NCBI GenBank assembly: GCA_947473475.1
Contig: CANJBZ010000006.1
Coordinates: 57,692 to 121,691 of the forward strand
Reading direction: 5' to 3'
Source of the DNA: Alphaproteobacteria bacterium
Lineage (GTDB): Bacteria; Pseudomonadota; Alphaproteobacteria; Micropepsales; Micropepsaceae
DNA: 64,000 nucleotides
Of this stretch, positions 34,379-43,891 are shown one piece after another. The notes beneath the pieces are model-generated. The model saw only the letters and a list, made by a program, of their open reading frames with translations. It was not told the DNA's origin and did no database searches. The translations under genes were made by a program, and so were the position numbers. The stretch's first letter is position 1; each line of letters starts with the position of its first letter.

Positions 34379-35757
34379 CCGAGGCGCTCCTTCCAAAATC
34401 CGATTTGGTCCTTCACGCATTTGGGCGCTGTTCCCCCGAAGCTTCGCCGCGCATTCACGGAGGCTTCAAGCGACAGCACTTTATAGACATCCTCGCCGAT
34501 TTGGGGTTCGATTTTCTTCAATTCGTCGAGGGGCAGTTTATCCAGCGCAACGCCCAATTCTTCGGCGCGGCCAACGGCCTTTGCCGCGATGTGGTGCGCT
34601 TCGCGAAACGGCTTCTTCAGGTTGGAGACGACCCAGTCGGCGAGGTCCGTGGCTGTGGGATAGCCCTTCTCCGCCGCGCGGCGCATGGCGTCCTTGTTGA
34701 CGTGCAGTTCGGCAACCATCCCGGCCATCGCCGCGAAGGAAAGCTCCAGGGCGTCCGAGGCGGCAAACACCGGCTCTTTATCTTCCTGCAGGTCCTTGGC
34801 GTAGGCGAGACTAAGGCCCTTTACCACCGTGATTAGTCCGGTGAACGCGCCAAGCACGCGGCCCACCTTGGCGCGCACCAGTTCGGCGGCGTCGGGGTTG
34901 CGCTTCTGCGGCATGATGGATGAGCCGGTCGAGAAGGCGTCCGGCAAGCGGATGAAGCCGTACGCGGGGGAAGCCCACAGCACGATCTCTTCGGCCAGCC
35001 GCGACATATGGACGGCGGCGATCGAGGCGGCGGCGAGAAACTCCAGCGCGAAATCGCGGGCGGAGACGGCGTCCAGCGAATTGCGCATGGGTCCGTCGAA
35101 GCCCAGTCTCTTGGCCGTCATCTTGCGGTCGATCGGATAGGGCGTCCCGGCCAGGGCGGCGGCCCCAAGTGGCGACTCGTTCAGCCGCTTGGCGCAATCC
35201 AGAAAGCGGCCCCGGTCGCGCGCGGCCATTTCCACATAGGCGAGGCAATGATGTCCAAACGTAACCGGCTGCGCCGGCTGCATATGGGTGAAGCCGGGCA
35301 TGATCGTGTCGGAATGCCGTTCGGCCTGTGAGAGCAGCGCCTGCTGCAGGGCGTCCAGCCCCTCGTCGGCCTGGGCGCAGGCTTCGCGCACCCACAGGCG
35401 GAAATCGGTGGCCACCTGATCGTTGCGCGAGCGGGCGGTATGCAAGCGTCCGGCGGCGGCGCCGATCAGTTCGGCAAGCCGGGCCTCCACATTCATGTGG
35501 ATGTCCTCGAACTCGCGGCGGAAGGGGAATTTTCCGTCGGCGATTTCCTCGCGGATCGTGGCCAAACCTTTGCGGATTGTATCGGCGTCGCTTTTTTCGA
35601 TAATGCCGGTGGCGCCCAGCATGGCGGCATGGGCCTCCGAGCCGGCAAGATCTTGCGCGGCAAGACGCTTGTCGAAGTCGATGGAGGTGTTGATGTCCTC
35701 CATGATACTGGCGGGGCCACTCTCGAAGCGTCCGCCCCACATTTTGTTGGTGGTCAT
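34375..35757 (-). CDS. argH: argininosuccinate lyase
   Basis: Final step of arginine synthesis. 460 aa from the ATG at 35757. The fumarase/ASL fold has [36 protein letters not shown], the signature [19 protein letters not shown] with the catalytic Ser, and [13 protein letters not shown]. The track start 44 codons upstream overlaps tlpA and is rejected. The divergent tlpA starts only 17 bp away, so each promoter must lie within the other gene. Confidence 0.95.
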   Translation of the reverse strand: MTTNKMWGGRFESGPASIMEDINTSIDFDKRLAAQDLAGSEAHAAMLGATGIIEKSDADTIRKGLATIREEIADGKFPFRREFEDIHMNVEARLAELIGAAAGRLHTARSRNDQVATDFRLWVREACAQADEGLDALQQALLSQAERHSDTIMPGFTHMQPAQPVTFGHHCLAYVEMAARDRGRFLDCAKRLNESPLGAAALAGTPYPIDRKMTAKRLGFDGPMRNSLDAVSARDFALEFLAAASIAAVHMSRLAEEIVLWASPAYGFIRLPDAFSTGSSIMPQKRNPDAAELVRAKVGRVLGAFTGLITVVKGLSLAYAKDLQEDKEPVFAASDALELSFAAMAGMVAELHVNKDAMRRAAEKGYPTATDLADWVVSNLKKPFREAHHIAAKAVGRAEELGVALDKLPLDELKKIEPQIGEDVYKVLSLEASVNARRSFGGTAPKCVKDQIGFWKERLG

Positions 35758-35774
35758 ATTAGGAGCCTTGGACG

Positions 35775-36359
35775 ATGAACTCTCGCACGCGGGCAATCGC
35801 GATTTTGGCTGCAGGCCTTGGCGCCGCCGCTGTTGGGGCCGTCCTATACGGGATGATGGGCGGCAATGTCCACGCAAACGGGACGCCACCCGCGGTGCTG
35901 GACAAGATGAAACTGAGCGCAGGGAGTCCCGCCGCGCCCCCCATCGCCTTCAAGGATGCCGCGGGCAAAGAACTCAAGCTCGCCGATTTTCACGGCCGCT
36001 ACATGCTGGTCAATCTGTGGGCGACATGGTGCGGGCCCTGCATCAACGAGCTGCCCGAGCTTGCGAAGCTGCAAAGTCAGTTGCCGCAGGACCGCGTGAC
36101 GGTGGTGCCGGTCGATGTGCTGGAGCGGCTGGATGCGGAAAAACTCGGCGAGTTTCTGAAAATGCACGACGCCGCGGGCTTGCCGGTCTTCATCGACGCG
36201 GAACGCGCAACCCAGCGCGGATTCGTCGCCAACGAGCTACCGCTGACCGTGCTGATCGACGCCGACGGCCACGAAGTGGCCCGCGCCGCCGGTGGCCAGA
36301 AGTGGGCCGACCCAGCGGTGGTGGCGTATCTCAAGGCGATTTCCGCGCCGGCAAATTAA
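35775..36359 (+). CDS. tlpA: TlpA-family thiol:disulfide oxidoreductase
   Basis: 194 aa. N-terminal membrane anchor or signal ([22 protein letters not shown]), then a periplasmic thioredoxin domain with active site WATWCGPC and cis-Pro region LPLTVLID. It probably keeps periplasmic copper-site or cytochrome cysteines reduced for oxidase biogenesis, as in Bradyrhizobium TlpA. AGGAG precedes the ATG. It is convergent with the hydroxybutyryl-CoA dehydrogenase gene. Confidence 0.9.
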   Translation: MNSRTRAIAILAAGLGAAAVGAVLYGMMGGNVHANGTPPAVLDKMKLSAGSPAAPPIAFKDAAGKELKLADFHGRYMLVNLWATWCGPCINELPELAKLQSQLPQDRVTVVPVDVLERLDAEKLGEFLKMHDAAGLPVFIDAERATQRGFVANELPLTVLIDADGHEVARAAGGQKWADPAVVAYLKAISAPAN

Positions 36360-36363
36360 CACT

Positions 36364-36485
36364 CACCATGGCCGGGCTTGACCCGGCCACCCCGCAGGCG
36401 AGCGTCCGCGAGCCAATGAATTTTTTGCGCCCGCAGACGCGTGCGCGCTGGGTGGCCGCCTCAAGGGCGGCCATGGTGATGGATG
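36364..36485. repeat. CACCATGGCCG palindromic repeat
   Basis: CACCATGGCCGGGCTTGACC with CCGGCCACC at the left is mirrored by GGGTGGCCGCC and GGGCGGCCATGGTGATGG at the right, about 120 bp long, between the convergent tlpA and hbd genes. Similar elements are common in alphaproteobacterial genomes. Confidence 0.7.
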
Positions 36486-36501
36486 GGTGCGCTGTTGCGC
36501 T

Positions 36502-37377
36502 TCAGCGTGTTGGGACGGGTTTTTCGCCGCGGTAGTCGTAGAAGCCGCGGCCGGATTTGCGGCCCAGCCAGCCGGCTTCCACATATTTCACCAGCAGCGG
36601 GCAGGGGCGGTATTTGGAGTCCGCCAGACCTTCGTAGAGCACCTGCATCACGGACAGACAGGTGTCGAGGCCGATGAAGTCCGCCAGTTGCAGCGGGCCC
36701 ATTGGATGATTGGCGCCCAGCTTCATCGCGGTGTCGATCGCTTCCACGTTCCCGACGCCTTCATACAGCGTGTAGACGGCTTCATTGATCATCGGCAGCA
36801 GGATGCGATTGACGATAAAGGCGGGGAAGTCTTCGGCCTGCGCGGCCGTCTTGCCGGCGTGCCGCACCAGTTCAATGGCGGCGGAATAGGTCTCATCTTC
36901 CGTGGCGATGCCGCGAATGACTTCAACAAGCTGCATCACCGGGGCCGGGTTCATGAAGTGCAGGCCGATGAAGCGTTCGGGCCGGTCGGTTGAGGCGGCA
37001 AGCCGCGTGATCGAAATGGACGAGGTGTTGGTGGCCAGCATTGTCTTGGGGCCAAGCCGCGGACAGAGGTCCTGAAATACCTTGCGCTTGACCTGCTCGT
37101 TTTCGGTGGCGGCCTCGATGACAAGGTCGCGGTCCTTCATCGCATTGAGGTCCGCGGCCAGCGTGATGCGGTTAAGCGCCGAATCGGCGTCCGCTTGCGT
37201 GATGTGGCCGCGCGTCGCCTGCCGGTTCAGGTTGCGCTCGATCATGGATTTGGCCTTCGAAAGCGCATCGCTGTTGATGTCTTCCATCACAACGTCATAG
37301 CCGGCCAGGGCGCACACATGCGCGATACCGCTACCCATTTGCCCTGCGCCGATGATGCCAACTTTTTCGATCTTCAT
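36502..37377 (-). CDS. 3-hydroxybutyryl-CoA dehydrogenase
   Basis: NAD-dependent 3-hydroxyacyl-CoA dehydrogenase (Hbd/PaaH group), 291 aa. NAD motif IIGAGQMGSGIAHVCALAGYDV at the N-terminus, catalytic region ATNTSSISITRLA, GLHFMNPAPVMQLVEVI with the catalytic His and the C-terminal ANHPMGPLQLADFIGLD. It starts 44 nt downstream of etfA on the same strand. With etfAB it forms a fatty acid or butanoyl-CoA oxidation group that passes electrons to ETF. Confidence 0.94.
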   Translation of the reverse strand: MKIEKVGIIGAGQMGSGIAHVCALAGYDVVMEDINSDALSKAKSMIERNLNRQATRGHITQADADSALNRITLAADLNAMKDRDLVIEAATENEQVKRKVFQDLCPRLGPKTMLATNTSSISITRLAASTDRPERFIGLHFMNPAPVMQLVEVIRGIATEDETYSAAIELVRHAGKTAAQAEDFPAFIVNRILLPMINEAVYTLYEGVGNVEAIDTAMKLGANHPMGPLQLADFIGLDTCLSVMQVLYEGLADSKYRPCPLLVKYVEAGWLGRKSGRGFYDYRGEKPVPTR

Positions 37378-37421
37378 TTCATCCTACCGATGGTCTGGAC
37401 GCGGGATTACGCCCGTCGCCT

Positions 37422-38357
37422 TCACTTCTGGTCCAACGCTTTTTCAAGTTCGGGCAACGCCTCGAACAAATCGGCGACCAACCCGTAATCGGCGACACCG
37501 AAAATCGGCGCGCTTTCGTCCTTGTTGATGGCGACGATGACTTTGGAATCTTTCATCCCGGCCAGATGCTGGATCGCGCCGGAAATCCCAACGGCGATGT
37601 AAAGCTCGGGCGCGACGATCTTGCCGGTCTGTCCCACCTGACGGTCGTTGGGCACGAAGCCCGCATCGACCGCGGCACGCGAAGCGCCCACGGCCGCGCC
37701 GAGCTTGTCGGCGATGCGCTCGATCAGCACGAAATTGTCTTTGGATTGCAGTCCGCGTCCGCCTGAAACGATGATCTTGGCGCCCTGAAGTTCGGGGCGT
37801 TCGGAGCGGGAGAGATTCTCGCTGACAAATTGCGAGATGCCCGGATCGGCAGCGGCCGCGACCGGCTCAATGGCGGCATTCCCATCTTTCGCAACGGCCG
37901 TGAAGGCGGCAACCCGGACCGTGATGACTTTCTTGAAGCCCTTGGCTTCAACCGTCTGGATGGCGTTGCCGGCATAGATCGGACGGCGGAAAATGTCTGG
38001 CGATTCCACCGAAAGGATTTCGGAAATCTGTGGCACGTCGAGTTTGGCGGCGACGCGGGGCATGACGCCTTTGCCGTTAGCGGTCGCTGCCGCGAGAAGG
38101 GCGTCATAACCGGCGGCCAAGGACAGCACCAATTCCGCGACCGGTTCGGCGAGGAAGTGCGCGTAACGCGCGTCGTCGGCGACCAGAACCTTTTCCACGC
38201 CGCCGAGCTTTGCGGCTTGTTCGGCTACGGCGCCGCACGCTTGTCCGGCGACGAGGATATGGACCGGCTGCGAAATCTGCGCCGCGGCGGCAACGGTTTT
38301 GGCGGTGCCTTCGTCGAGCGCCAGGCCGTTGTGTTCTGCGATAACGAGGGAGGCCAT
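37422..38357 (-). CDS. etfA: electron transfer flavoprotein alpha subunit
   Basis: 311 aa. The C-terminal FAD-binding segment is intact: [80 protein letters not shown]. It carries electrons from acyl-CoA dehydrogenases to ETF-quinone oxidoreductase. The start overlaps the etfB stop by one nt. Confidence 0.96.
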   Translation of the reverse strand: MASLVIAEHNGLALDEGTAKTVAAAAQISQPVHILVAGQACGAVAEQAAKLGGVEKVLVADDARYAHFLAEPVAELVLSLAAGYDALLAAATANGKGVMPRVAAKLDVPQISEILSVESPDIFRRPIYAGNAIQTVEAKGFKKVITVRVAAFTAVAKDGNAAIEPVAAAADPGISQFVSENLSRSERPELQGAKIIVSGGRGLQSKDNFVLIERIADKLGAAVGASRAAVDAGFVPNDRQVGQTGKIVAPELYIAVGISGAIQHLAGMKDSKVIVAINKDESAPIFGVADYGLVADLFEALPELEKALDQK

Positions 38358-39103
38358 CAGATTACCCCCCGCTCGCGCAGCTTGCTCACCAATTCGGCCG
38401 CGGAGGCGACTTTGCCGCCGGCTTTGCGTTTTTCCGGCTCGCGCACTTCCAGAACCTTCAGGCGCGGCGTGGGATCGACGCCGTAATCGGCGACGGATTT
38501 CTCGGCGATCGGTTTTTTACGGGCCTTCATGATGTTGGGAAGGGAAGCATAGCGCGGCTCATTCAGCCGCAAATCCGTGGTGACGATCGCGGGGAGCGAC
38601 AGAGAAACCGACTGCAAACCGCCATCGACTTCACGGGTTACCGCGATGCGCCCGCCTTCAATGTCGATTTTGGCGGCGAACGTTCCCTGTGGCCAGCCCA
38701 GCAGGGCGGCCAGCATTTGCCCGGTTTGGTTGCAATCGTCGTCGATGGCCTGTTTGCCCAGGATAACCAGCTCCGGCTTCTCTTCGGCGCAGACACCCCT
38801 CAGGATTTTCGCCACCGTCAGCGGCTCCAACTCGCCGTCATGCTTCACCAGAATGGCCCGGTCCGCGCCCATCGCCAACGCGGTGCGCAGCGTTTCGCTC
38901 GCGCCCTGCGGGCCCACGGAGACGGCCACCACTTCCGTAGCAATGCCCTTTTCCTTGAGGCGCACGGCTTCTTCGACCGCGATCTCACAGAACGGGTTGA
39001 TGGACATTTTGACATTCGCCAGATCAACGCCCGTGCGATCCGCTTTGACCCGCACGGCGACGTTGAAATCGATCACCCGTTTGACGGGGACGAGAACTTT
39101 CAT
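38357..39103 (-). CDS. etfB: electron transfer flavoprotein beta subunit
   Basis: 248 aa from the ATG at 39103. The track start 25 codons upstream has no support. Adenine-nucleotide binding fold: [62 protein letters not shown], and the ETF-beta signature [21 protein letters not shown]. It pairs with etfA. Confidence 0.96.
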   Translation of the reverse strand: MKVLVPVKRVIDFNVAVRVKADRTGVDLANVKMSINPFCEIAVEEAVRLKEKGIATEVVAVSVGPQGASETLRTALAMGADRAILVKHDGELEPLTVAKILRGVCAEEKPELVILGKQAIDDDCNQTGQMLAALLGWPQGTFAAKIDIEGGRIAVTREVDGGLQSVSLSLPAIVTTDLRLNEPRYASLPNIMKARKKPIAEKSVADYGVDPTPRLKVLEVREPEKRKAGGKVASAAELVSKLRERGVI

Positions 39104-39451
39104 CGTCTGAAGATGCCTTATGTTGGCAGGGCTTACGGCCCCCCGGCCGTGCGCGCCCGTCAAATTTGTGCGGCGCAATAACTAAGGGCGGGCGTGGGTC
39201 CTGTCAACGCAAGCAGCCGACTTGGCGCGGGCTTTCCCGAGCTGTTGTTGGCTGGTTTGGCGAATGCCAACCCGGCAGCGGCGTTCGGCTGGGAACCCGG
39301 AAGTCCCTGCACGTTAAGGAAACTTTCCCGCCAAATCGGCCCGGCAGCTTGCGCATAAGTGGCGGTTGAGGAGGCTGGCCCAGCCATTCCAACGGCGGTT
39401 TGCCGGCCGGATTGCGCCTTATAGTCGCTGGCCCGGTGGGGGGCGGGCGGC
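39104..39451. other. intergenic region without recognisable gene
   Basis: 348 bp between etfB and the secreted protein at 39452. No coding frame, hairpin with a U-tract or named repeat was found, apart from a short GGCCGGATTGCGCC stretch that partly matches the GCGCAATC element. It should hold the etfB promoter. Confidence 0.5.
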
Positions 39452-40348
39452 CTAAAAGTCCGGCCGCTCAGTGCTTGGGATAGCTGTCATGTGGCCCGAG
39501 TAAAACTCGAACGCGTTTTCGGCACAGACTTGTTCAACCCACTCGCCGCGAATCCGGCGGTAGGTCGCGGCCGCTGTCAGAGGGGCGGTCAGGACTTTGG
39601 GGTCTTCGATGGTGAAGGTTACCTGCAGGCCTTTGCCCATGTAGGTGGGATCGACGGTGACGTTGCCGCCTTGGCCGGCAACGCCATCCTGCTTCTGATG
39701 GCGCTCGGCGGCTTCCTTCGCCGTCTTGTAATCGACCAGCCGGTAGCGTTCCACTAGGTGGAGCGCATCGCTCCGGGGTGTTCCGTATCTGTCCATCACC
39801 GGCACGCGTTTTGTCTGCACCCCTACCGTATCGATGACCAGCGTGTCGCCTTCGTACTGGCCGATGGAATCGCCCCAGGCGCTCGGCATCACTTTGGGGG
39901 GATGCGACCCATTCAGCCGCACGCGCCGCACCTGATCGTCCTGATTGTAGAGCATGGTCAGGTGGTCCTTGGTTTGGAAAATCTCCACACCAAGCTGCAT
40001 GGCCAGATGGAAAGGCGGCGCGTAGGTCGCGCATTGATTGGACGGATCGGGAAAGTTTTCTCCCTTGGCGGAGATTTCGCCCGCGCGTTTAACCGCCGCT
40101 GCGGCTTCGAGTTTCAGGATCGGGTTGTTGTAATCGCCGACAAGGGCATTGGGATCGCCGATGCCGTTGGGTAAGCGGCGCGTATTGGTGATGGGCTGCA
40201 GGCCGCCCGGCACCGGCTCGAAGTTGAAGGCGTTGCGCCCCCAGCGGCCGGAAAAATCCGGAATGTTCTCAGCCGACACCGCAGGCCACGCGAATGCCGT
40301 GGCCGAAAGCGCCGCCCCCAAAATCAATTGCCGATATCCCAATGTCAT
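39452..40348 (-). CDS. hypothetical secreted protein
   Basis: 298 aa with a signal peptide (ILGAALSATAFAWPAVSA). The mature part has ENIPDFSGRWGRNAFNFEP, then an IGQYEGDTLVIDTVGVQTKRVPV segment. The GDTLVIDT pattern is frequent in a family of secreted bacterial proteins of unknown role found mainly in soil bacteria. Its start overlaps the DUF1905 stop by ATGA, so they are coupled. It is last in a minus-strand cluster with a ModA-like protein and a cytochrome c/Vgb-propeller protein. Confidence 0.6.
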   Translation of the reverse strand: MTLGYRQLILGAALSATAFAWPAVSAENIPDFSGRWGRNAFNFEPVPGGLQPITNTRRLPNGIGDPNALVGDYNNPILKLEAAAAVKRAGEISAKGENFPDPSNQCATYAPPFHLAMQLGVEIFQTKDHLTMLYNQDDQVRRVRLNGSHPPKVMPSAWGDSIGQYEGDTLVIDTVGVQTKRVPVMDRYGTPRSDALHLVERYRLVDYKTAKEAAERHQKQDGVAGQGGNVTVDPTYMGKGLQVTFTIEDPKVLTAPLTAAATYRRIRGEWVEQVCAENAFEFYSGHMTAIPSTERPDF

Positions 40349-40689
40349 TGCGCGCGTCCTTTGCGGGCGGCGGAATCACGTATCGCAGATTCCGCCTCGA
40401 GCGTGATCGTATAAGCGACCTCATCGTCCACGGCGATCTGCTCTTGTTTACGCACCGCGGCTTTGAGCGGCAGAAGATACAAGCCGCTTTTATCGGGGAA
40501 GATTGAGGTCTTCCATTCGGTCTTCCCCAATTTCACGGTGACGGGAATCGAGCCCCAGCCGCGCCGCAAGCTGCCCATTTGCGTTGCTTTAAGCGCATGC
40601 GAGTTCTCTTCATCGACACTGATAAAATGCCACCCAGCCTTGCCGGGATACAGCCACACTTTCGACTTGAGCTTAAACGTCGTCTTCAT
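40345..40689 (-). CDS. DUF1905 protein
   Basis: 114 aa. The start MKTTFKLKSKVWLYPGKAGWHFISV and the segment GSLRRGWGSIPVTVKLGKTEWKTSIFPDKSG are the usual DUF1905 hallmarks (W..VP..V..G...F). A small cytoplasmic beta protein of unknown function. Its stop overlaps the next gene by ATGA. It lies 27 nt downstream of the ModA-like gene. Confidence 0.8.
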   Translation of the reverse strand: MKTTFKLKSKVWLYPGKAGWHFISVDEENSHALKATQMGSLRRGWGSIPVTVKLGKTEWKTSIFPDKSGLYLLPLKAAVRKQEQIAVDDEVAYTITLEAESAIRDSAARKGRAQ

Positions 40690-40716
40690 AGGCAGCCGAA
40701 CGCGCCATTCGCTCCG

Positions 40717-41487
40717 TCAGTGGCTAACCGGATCGAGTCCCGCTTCGACCATGATGTGGCGGGCGTCGGCGTTTTGCATCGCTTTGAGCAGGGCGCGGGC
40801 GATGTCGGGGTTGGCGCTGTTGGCGCCGACCGCGCCGTCATAGCTCGACGGATTTTGCACGGCTGCCGGAAGCGGACCCACGACTTTGGCGCCCTTGATG
40901 GGTTTGATTTCGCTGATGAAGGAGATCGCCATGTCGGCTTCGCCTGCCGCCATCTTCTGCACCGCTTCGGCGCCCGTCTTGCCGTATACGGACTTTTTCA
41001 TGACCTCGTCAGTGATGCCCATTTTCTGCAACAGGCTGGTGATCGCCTGACCGGCCTGACCGCCCACCTTCGGATCGATCCAGGCGACCGACTTGGCCGC
41101 GACCAGCCGCGCCTTCAGCGCATCGACCGTCGAGATATCGATCATCGGCGCGCCATCGCGGACCGCCACGCCGATATTGGCGCGGGCAAGCTCCACACGC
41201 GTACCGGGGACAACCAGCTTTTCCTTCTCCAGCGCGGTCATGCCGACGGACGTAACCTCAACCACATCCGCTTTCTCGCCCGCGCGCACTTTGTCCTGAA
41301 TGACGCCGGTGGTGCCGACCACGAAATCCAGCGTGTGACCGTTCTTCTTGGCGAAATCCTTCGACACTTCTTCCAACGCGTGCGCCATCGCGCCGCTGAC
41401 CATGACTTTAATCTGCGCGGCGTTGGCGGTGCTTGCGAGCACAAGCGGAAGGACGGCCGCAAAGGCGGCAATACGATATTTCAACAT
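40717..41487 (-). CDS. ModA-like substrate-binding protein
   Basis: 256 aa from the ATG at 41487 with signal peptide AAFAAVLPLVLASTANAAQ. The fold is that of periplasmic molybdate-type binding proteins: IKVMVSGAMAHALEEVSKDFAKKNGHTLDFVVGTTGVIQDKVRAGEKADVVEV then VPGTRVELARANIGVAVRDGA. No ABC permease or ATPase lies nearby, so it may be an orphan sensor or scavenger rather than a transporter component. It starts 19 nt downstream of the cytochrome c/propeller gene, so they are very likely co-expressed. The ligand is unknown. Confidence 0.75.
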   Translation of the reverse strand: MLKYRIAAFAAVLPLVLASTANAAQIKVMVSGAMAHALEEVSKDFAKKNGHTLDFVVGTTGVIQDKVRAGEKADVVEVTSVGMTALEKEKLVVPGTRVELARANIGVAVRDGAPMIDISTVDALKARLVAAKSVAWIDPKVGGQAGQAITSLLQKMGITDEVMKKSVYGKTGAEAVQKMAAGEADMAISFISEIKPIKGAKVVGPLPAAVQNPSSYDGAVGANSANPDIARALLKAMQNADARHIMVEAGLDPVSH

Positions 41488-41506
41488 GCTTCTCCCCAAA
41501 TGAAAC

Positions 41507-43228
41507 TTAGCGGACCTGGATTTTCACCAGCTTGGATGGCGGGCGATAGGCCGGCACCCACACGGTCGGACGCGGCGCGCCCACTTCCACCTTCAGATCG
41601 CGAACTTCGTAATTCGACGGTGTCATATATTCGATCGATTTGCCCGTCTTCATGTCCATGCGATAGAGGCGGCTGCTGCTGAAATCATGCGTCCAGACGA
41701 TCTGGTTCTTGTCGTCGGCGCTGGCGGAATACGGCTCCGCATACGGCGCGGTGTATGGCTTGGCGCCTTCGATCAGCGGGTATTCCTTCAGCTCTTTCTT
41801 GTCGGGGTCGAACATCAGGATTTGCCCGGAATAGAATTCCGCCGCCCACAGACGATTCTGCCCGTCGATCTGGCCGCGGCGCGGACCCGACATCGGCGTC
41901 GGCACCTTGTATTCGGCGTAGGACACGTCTTTCGGATCGAAGATGCCGATCTTGCCTTCGCGCCAGATGTACAAATCGGTACGGCCCTTCGCGTCCGTGT
42001 CGATGTCGTAAATACCCATGTTCTTGGGGATGGGGTACAGCGTACGCTTCAGCGTCTCGCTGCTGGTATCGATCTTGGTGAGCTGGCCGTTGTCGGAGAG
42101 GTGCCAGACATTGTTGTCCGGGTCCAAACCGAACATGGCATCACCATTGGCCCACGGTGTGAATTTGCCGGTCCTGGGCTCGTATTTCACGGTCCCATGA
42201 TCCATGCCGACGATGACATTGTTCTTTTTGTCGAATTGCAACTCGTGCGCCCCGCCGCCGGGCTGACCGGGACGGCCATCGCCCGCGCCCATGGCTTCAC
42301 GGCCGGCGCCCGCCGGAACCGGGAAGGGCATCTCCTTGGCTTCGCCTGTTTTCAGGTCGATGCGGCCGAGCATGTAAGAGAAGTGGTCGGTGTAGTAGGC
42401 GAACTCCTTGTCCATGATGACGTCGTGCGGCCACACATATTGGCGGTCGCCGCGCAGCATAAAGCTGTCACGCTCGCCGCCGCGCGGAAGGTCGTATTCG
42501 GTGACGACGAGGTTTGTGGACGCTTCGTCGACGGGGCGCGGACGCTGTTTGAAGACAATCTTGTCGGATGAGCCGGGGCCGCGAATTTGCGTCAGATAAT
42601 CCGCAAGCGGCTCGATCATGTTTTTCTGGCTGAAGGCATAGGTGCCCGGCGTGTCGGCTTCCGCCGCGCGGCCCGCCATCATCTTGACGACCTTGACCCA
42701 GCCGTCATGCGTGCGGGGAACTTGCAACGCCCATTGCAGCGTGTGGCAATTGCTGCATTGGGAGAACAGCACCTTCTGCTTGTCGGTGCCGGGCAGCGCG
42801 GCAATGATTTCCGACGCGGTGGCATCGTCATAGGCCAGCGGTTTGGCCTTCAGCGTGAAATCGATTTTCGCGGTCTTGCCTGCCGCAATCGCGACGCTGT
42901 CTTTGTTGACGTGCGCGAAGTCCGGAAGATCGACCTTCACGGTGTAGGAGCCGGGGCGCACGTCCGACCAGCTCGGGAAGGAATAAGCGCCGGTCTTGTC
43001 CGAATAGACCGCCACCGTCATCGTGCTGTTCTTCATCTGCGCTTTGACGGGGATGCCCGCGAGTGGCTGGCCGTCCGGCGAGGTCACGCGCCCGGCAAGC
43101 GGTGACACAGGCTCGGCGGATTGGGATGCACTCGGCGCCAACACGCCGTAACTGGCTGCCAGAACGGCGGCAGACAACGCAACACCTGCAAGATGACGTG
43201 TCTTAAGCGTGGCGACGTGCATGGCCAT
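41507..43228 (-). CDS. secreted carboxypeptidase-regulatory / cytochrome c / Vgb-type beta-propeller protein
   Basis: 573 aa, exported. Signal peptide to about residue 38. Residues about 42-130 form a carboxypeptidase-regulatory-like beta domain (LAGRVTSPDGQPLAGIPVKA, GAYSFPSWSDVRPGSYTV). A haem c site, CSNCHT, is at about residue 158. Residues about 215-570 form a six/seven-bladed propeller resembling virginiamycin B lyase (NVWHLSDNGQLTKIDTSSETLKRT, NRLWAAEFYSGQILMFDPDKKELKEYPL). A catalytic role is not proven; a periplasmic haem-dependent enzyme or binding protein is possible. It has a paralogue at 53711. It lies upstream of the ModA-like gene and 80 nt downstream of the PH-domain gene. Confidence 0.8.
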   Translation of the reverse strand: MAMHVATLKTRHLAGVALSAAVLAASYGVLAPSASQSAEPVSPLAGRVTSPDGQPLAGIPVKAQMKNSTMTVAVYSDKTGAYSFPSWSDVRPGSYTVKVDLPDFAHVNKDSVAIAAGKTAKIDFTLKAKPLAYDDATASEIIAALPGTDKQKVLFSQCSNCHTLQWALQVPRTHDGWVKVVKMMAGRAAEADTPGTYAFSQKNMIEPLADYLTQIRGPGSSDKIVFKQRPRPVDEASTNLVVTEYDLPRGGERDSFMLRGDRQYVWPHDVIMDKEFAYYTDHFSYMLGRIDLKTGEAKEMPFPVPAGAGREAMGAGDGRPGQPGGGAHELQFDKKNNVIVGMDHGTVKYEPRTGKFTPWANGDAMFGLDPDNNVWHLSDNGQLTKIDTSSETLKRTLYPIPKNMGIYDIDTDAKGRTDLYIWREGKIGIFDPKDVSYAEYKVPTPMSGPRRGQIDGQNRLWAAEFYSGQILMFDPDKKELKEYPLIEGAKPYTAPYAEPYSASADDKNQIVWTHDFSSSRLYRMDMKTGKSIEYMTPSNYEVRDLKVEVGAPRPTVWVPAYRPPSKLVKIQVR

Positions 43229-43307
43229 GTCGGTTCCTCCCAGCTTGTTTTGCCGCGATGATACGCCGCACAGCCGGGGGGCTCAACGCCCCTGCGCACG
43301 CTATTCG

Positions 43308-43784
43308 CTATTGCATGCCTTTGGCGGTTTCGATGGCGCGGCGAAAGCCGATGGGATCGGCGATGGTCGGAATCACGATGGCATCCACGCCGGTTCCCTC
43401 GATCTTCAGGTGCCCATAGCCCCACATGCGCCCCCACAGGCTTTGATGGACTTCGACCCCTTCAATGTTCGGCAGGGCGATTTCATCGGTGTGAAGGGAA
43501 AGAAACCCGGTCTTTTTCACAAAGCGGTGGGAGGTGATCCCGATTTCCGTGCTCCATTTGCGGATCATCAGGCGCAGGAAAATGAAGGCGCCAATCACCA
43601 GCAGCACAAGCGCCGCTGAGACTGCGCTCCGGCGCGTGTCTGGATCGCTGAGATTGTCCGCGGCGATCACCAGGGCGAGCGGGACAACGACGGCAAGCCA
43701 AGCATTCACCGAGTACCACCAGTGAAAGTGGGCCAGGCCGACGATACGCTCGCCGTCGCCTAACGATCTGACGATATACGCCAT
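43308..43784 (-). CDS. bacterial PH-domain (DUF304-like) membrane protein
   Basis: 158 aa. Two hydrophobic segments (AWLAVVVPLALVIAADN, SAALVLLVIGAFIFLRLMI) are followed by a bPH-type domain with STEIGITSHRFVKKTGFLSLHTDEIALPNIEGVEVHQSLWGRMWGYGHLKIEGTG. This fold binds ligands at the inner membrane but has no set function. It is 78 bp upstream of the cytochrome c/propeller gene, behind the terminator that closes the DUF6644 pair. Confidence 0.8.
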   Translation of the reverse strand: MAYIVRSLGDGERIVGLAHFHWWYSVNAWLAVVVPLALVIAADNLSDPDTRRSAVSAALVLLVIGAFIFLRLMIRKWSTEIGITSHRFVKKTGFLSLHTDEIALPNIEGVEVHQSLWGRMWGYGHLKIEGTGVDAIVIPTIADPIGFRRAIETAKGMQ

Positions 43785-43823
43785 GAGGACCGAACTCCGA
43801 GGGGAAGGCGATCCTACGAGCTC

Positions 43824-43858
43824 AAAAAAAGAAATCCCATTCGGAAGAATGGGATTTC
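43824..43858 (-). terminator. rho-independent terminator after the DUF6644 pair
   Basis: Hairpin GAAATCCCATTC-GGAA-GAATGGGATTTC with perfect 12-bp stem, followed on the minus strand by a run of seven U (AAAAAAA on the + strand, 43824-43830). It lies 34 nt after the stop of the second DUF6644 gene. Confidence 0.85.
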
Positions 43859-43891
43859 AGTGCTTAAGGGGGTGTTCGGGGTATTTCAGGC

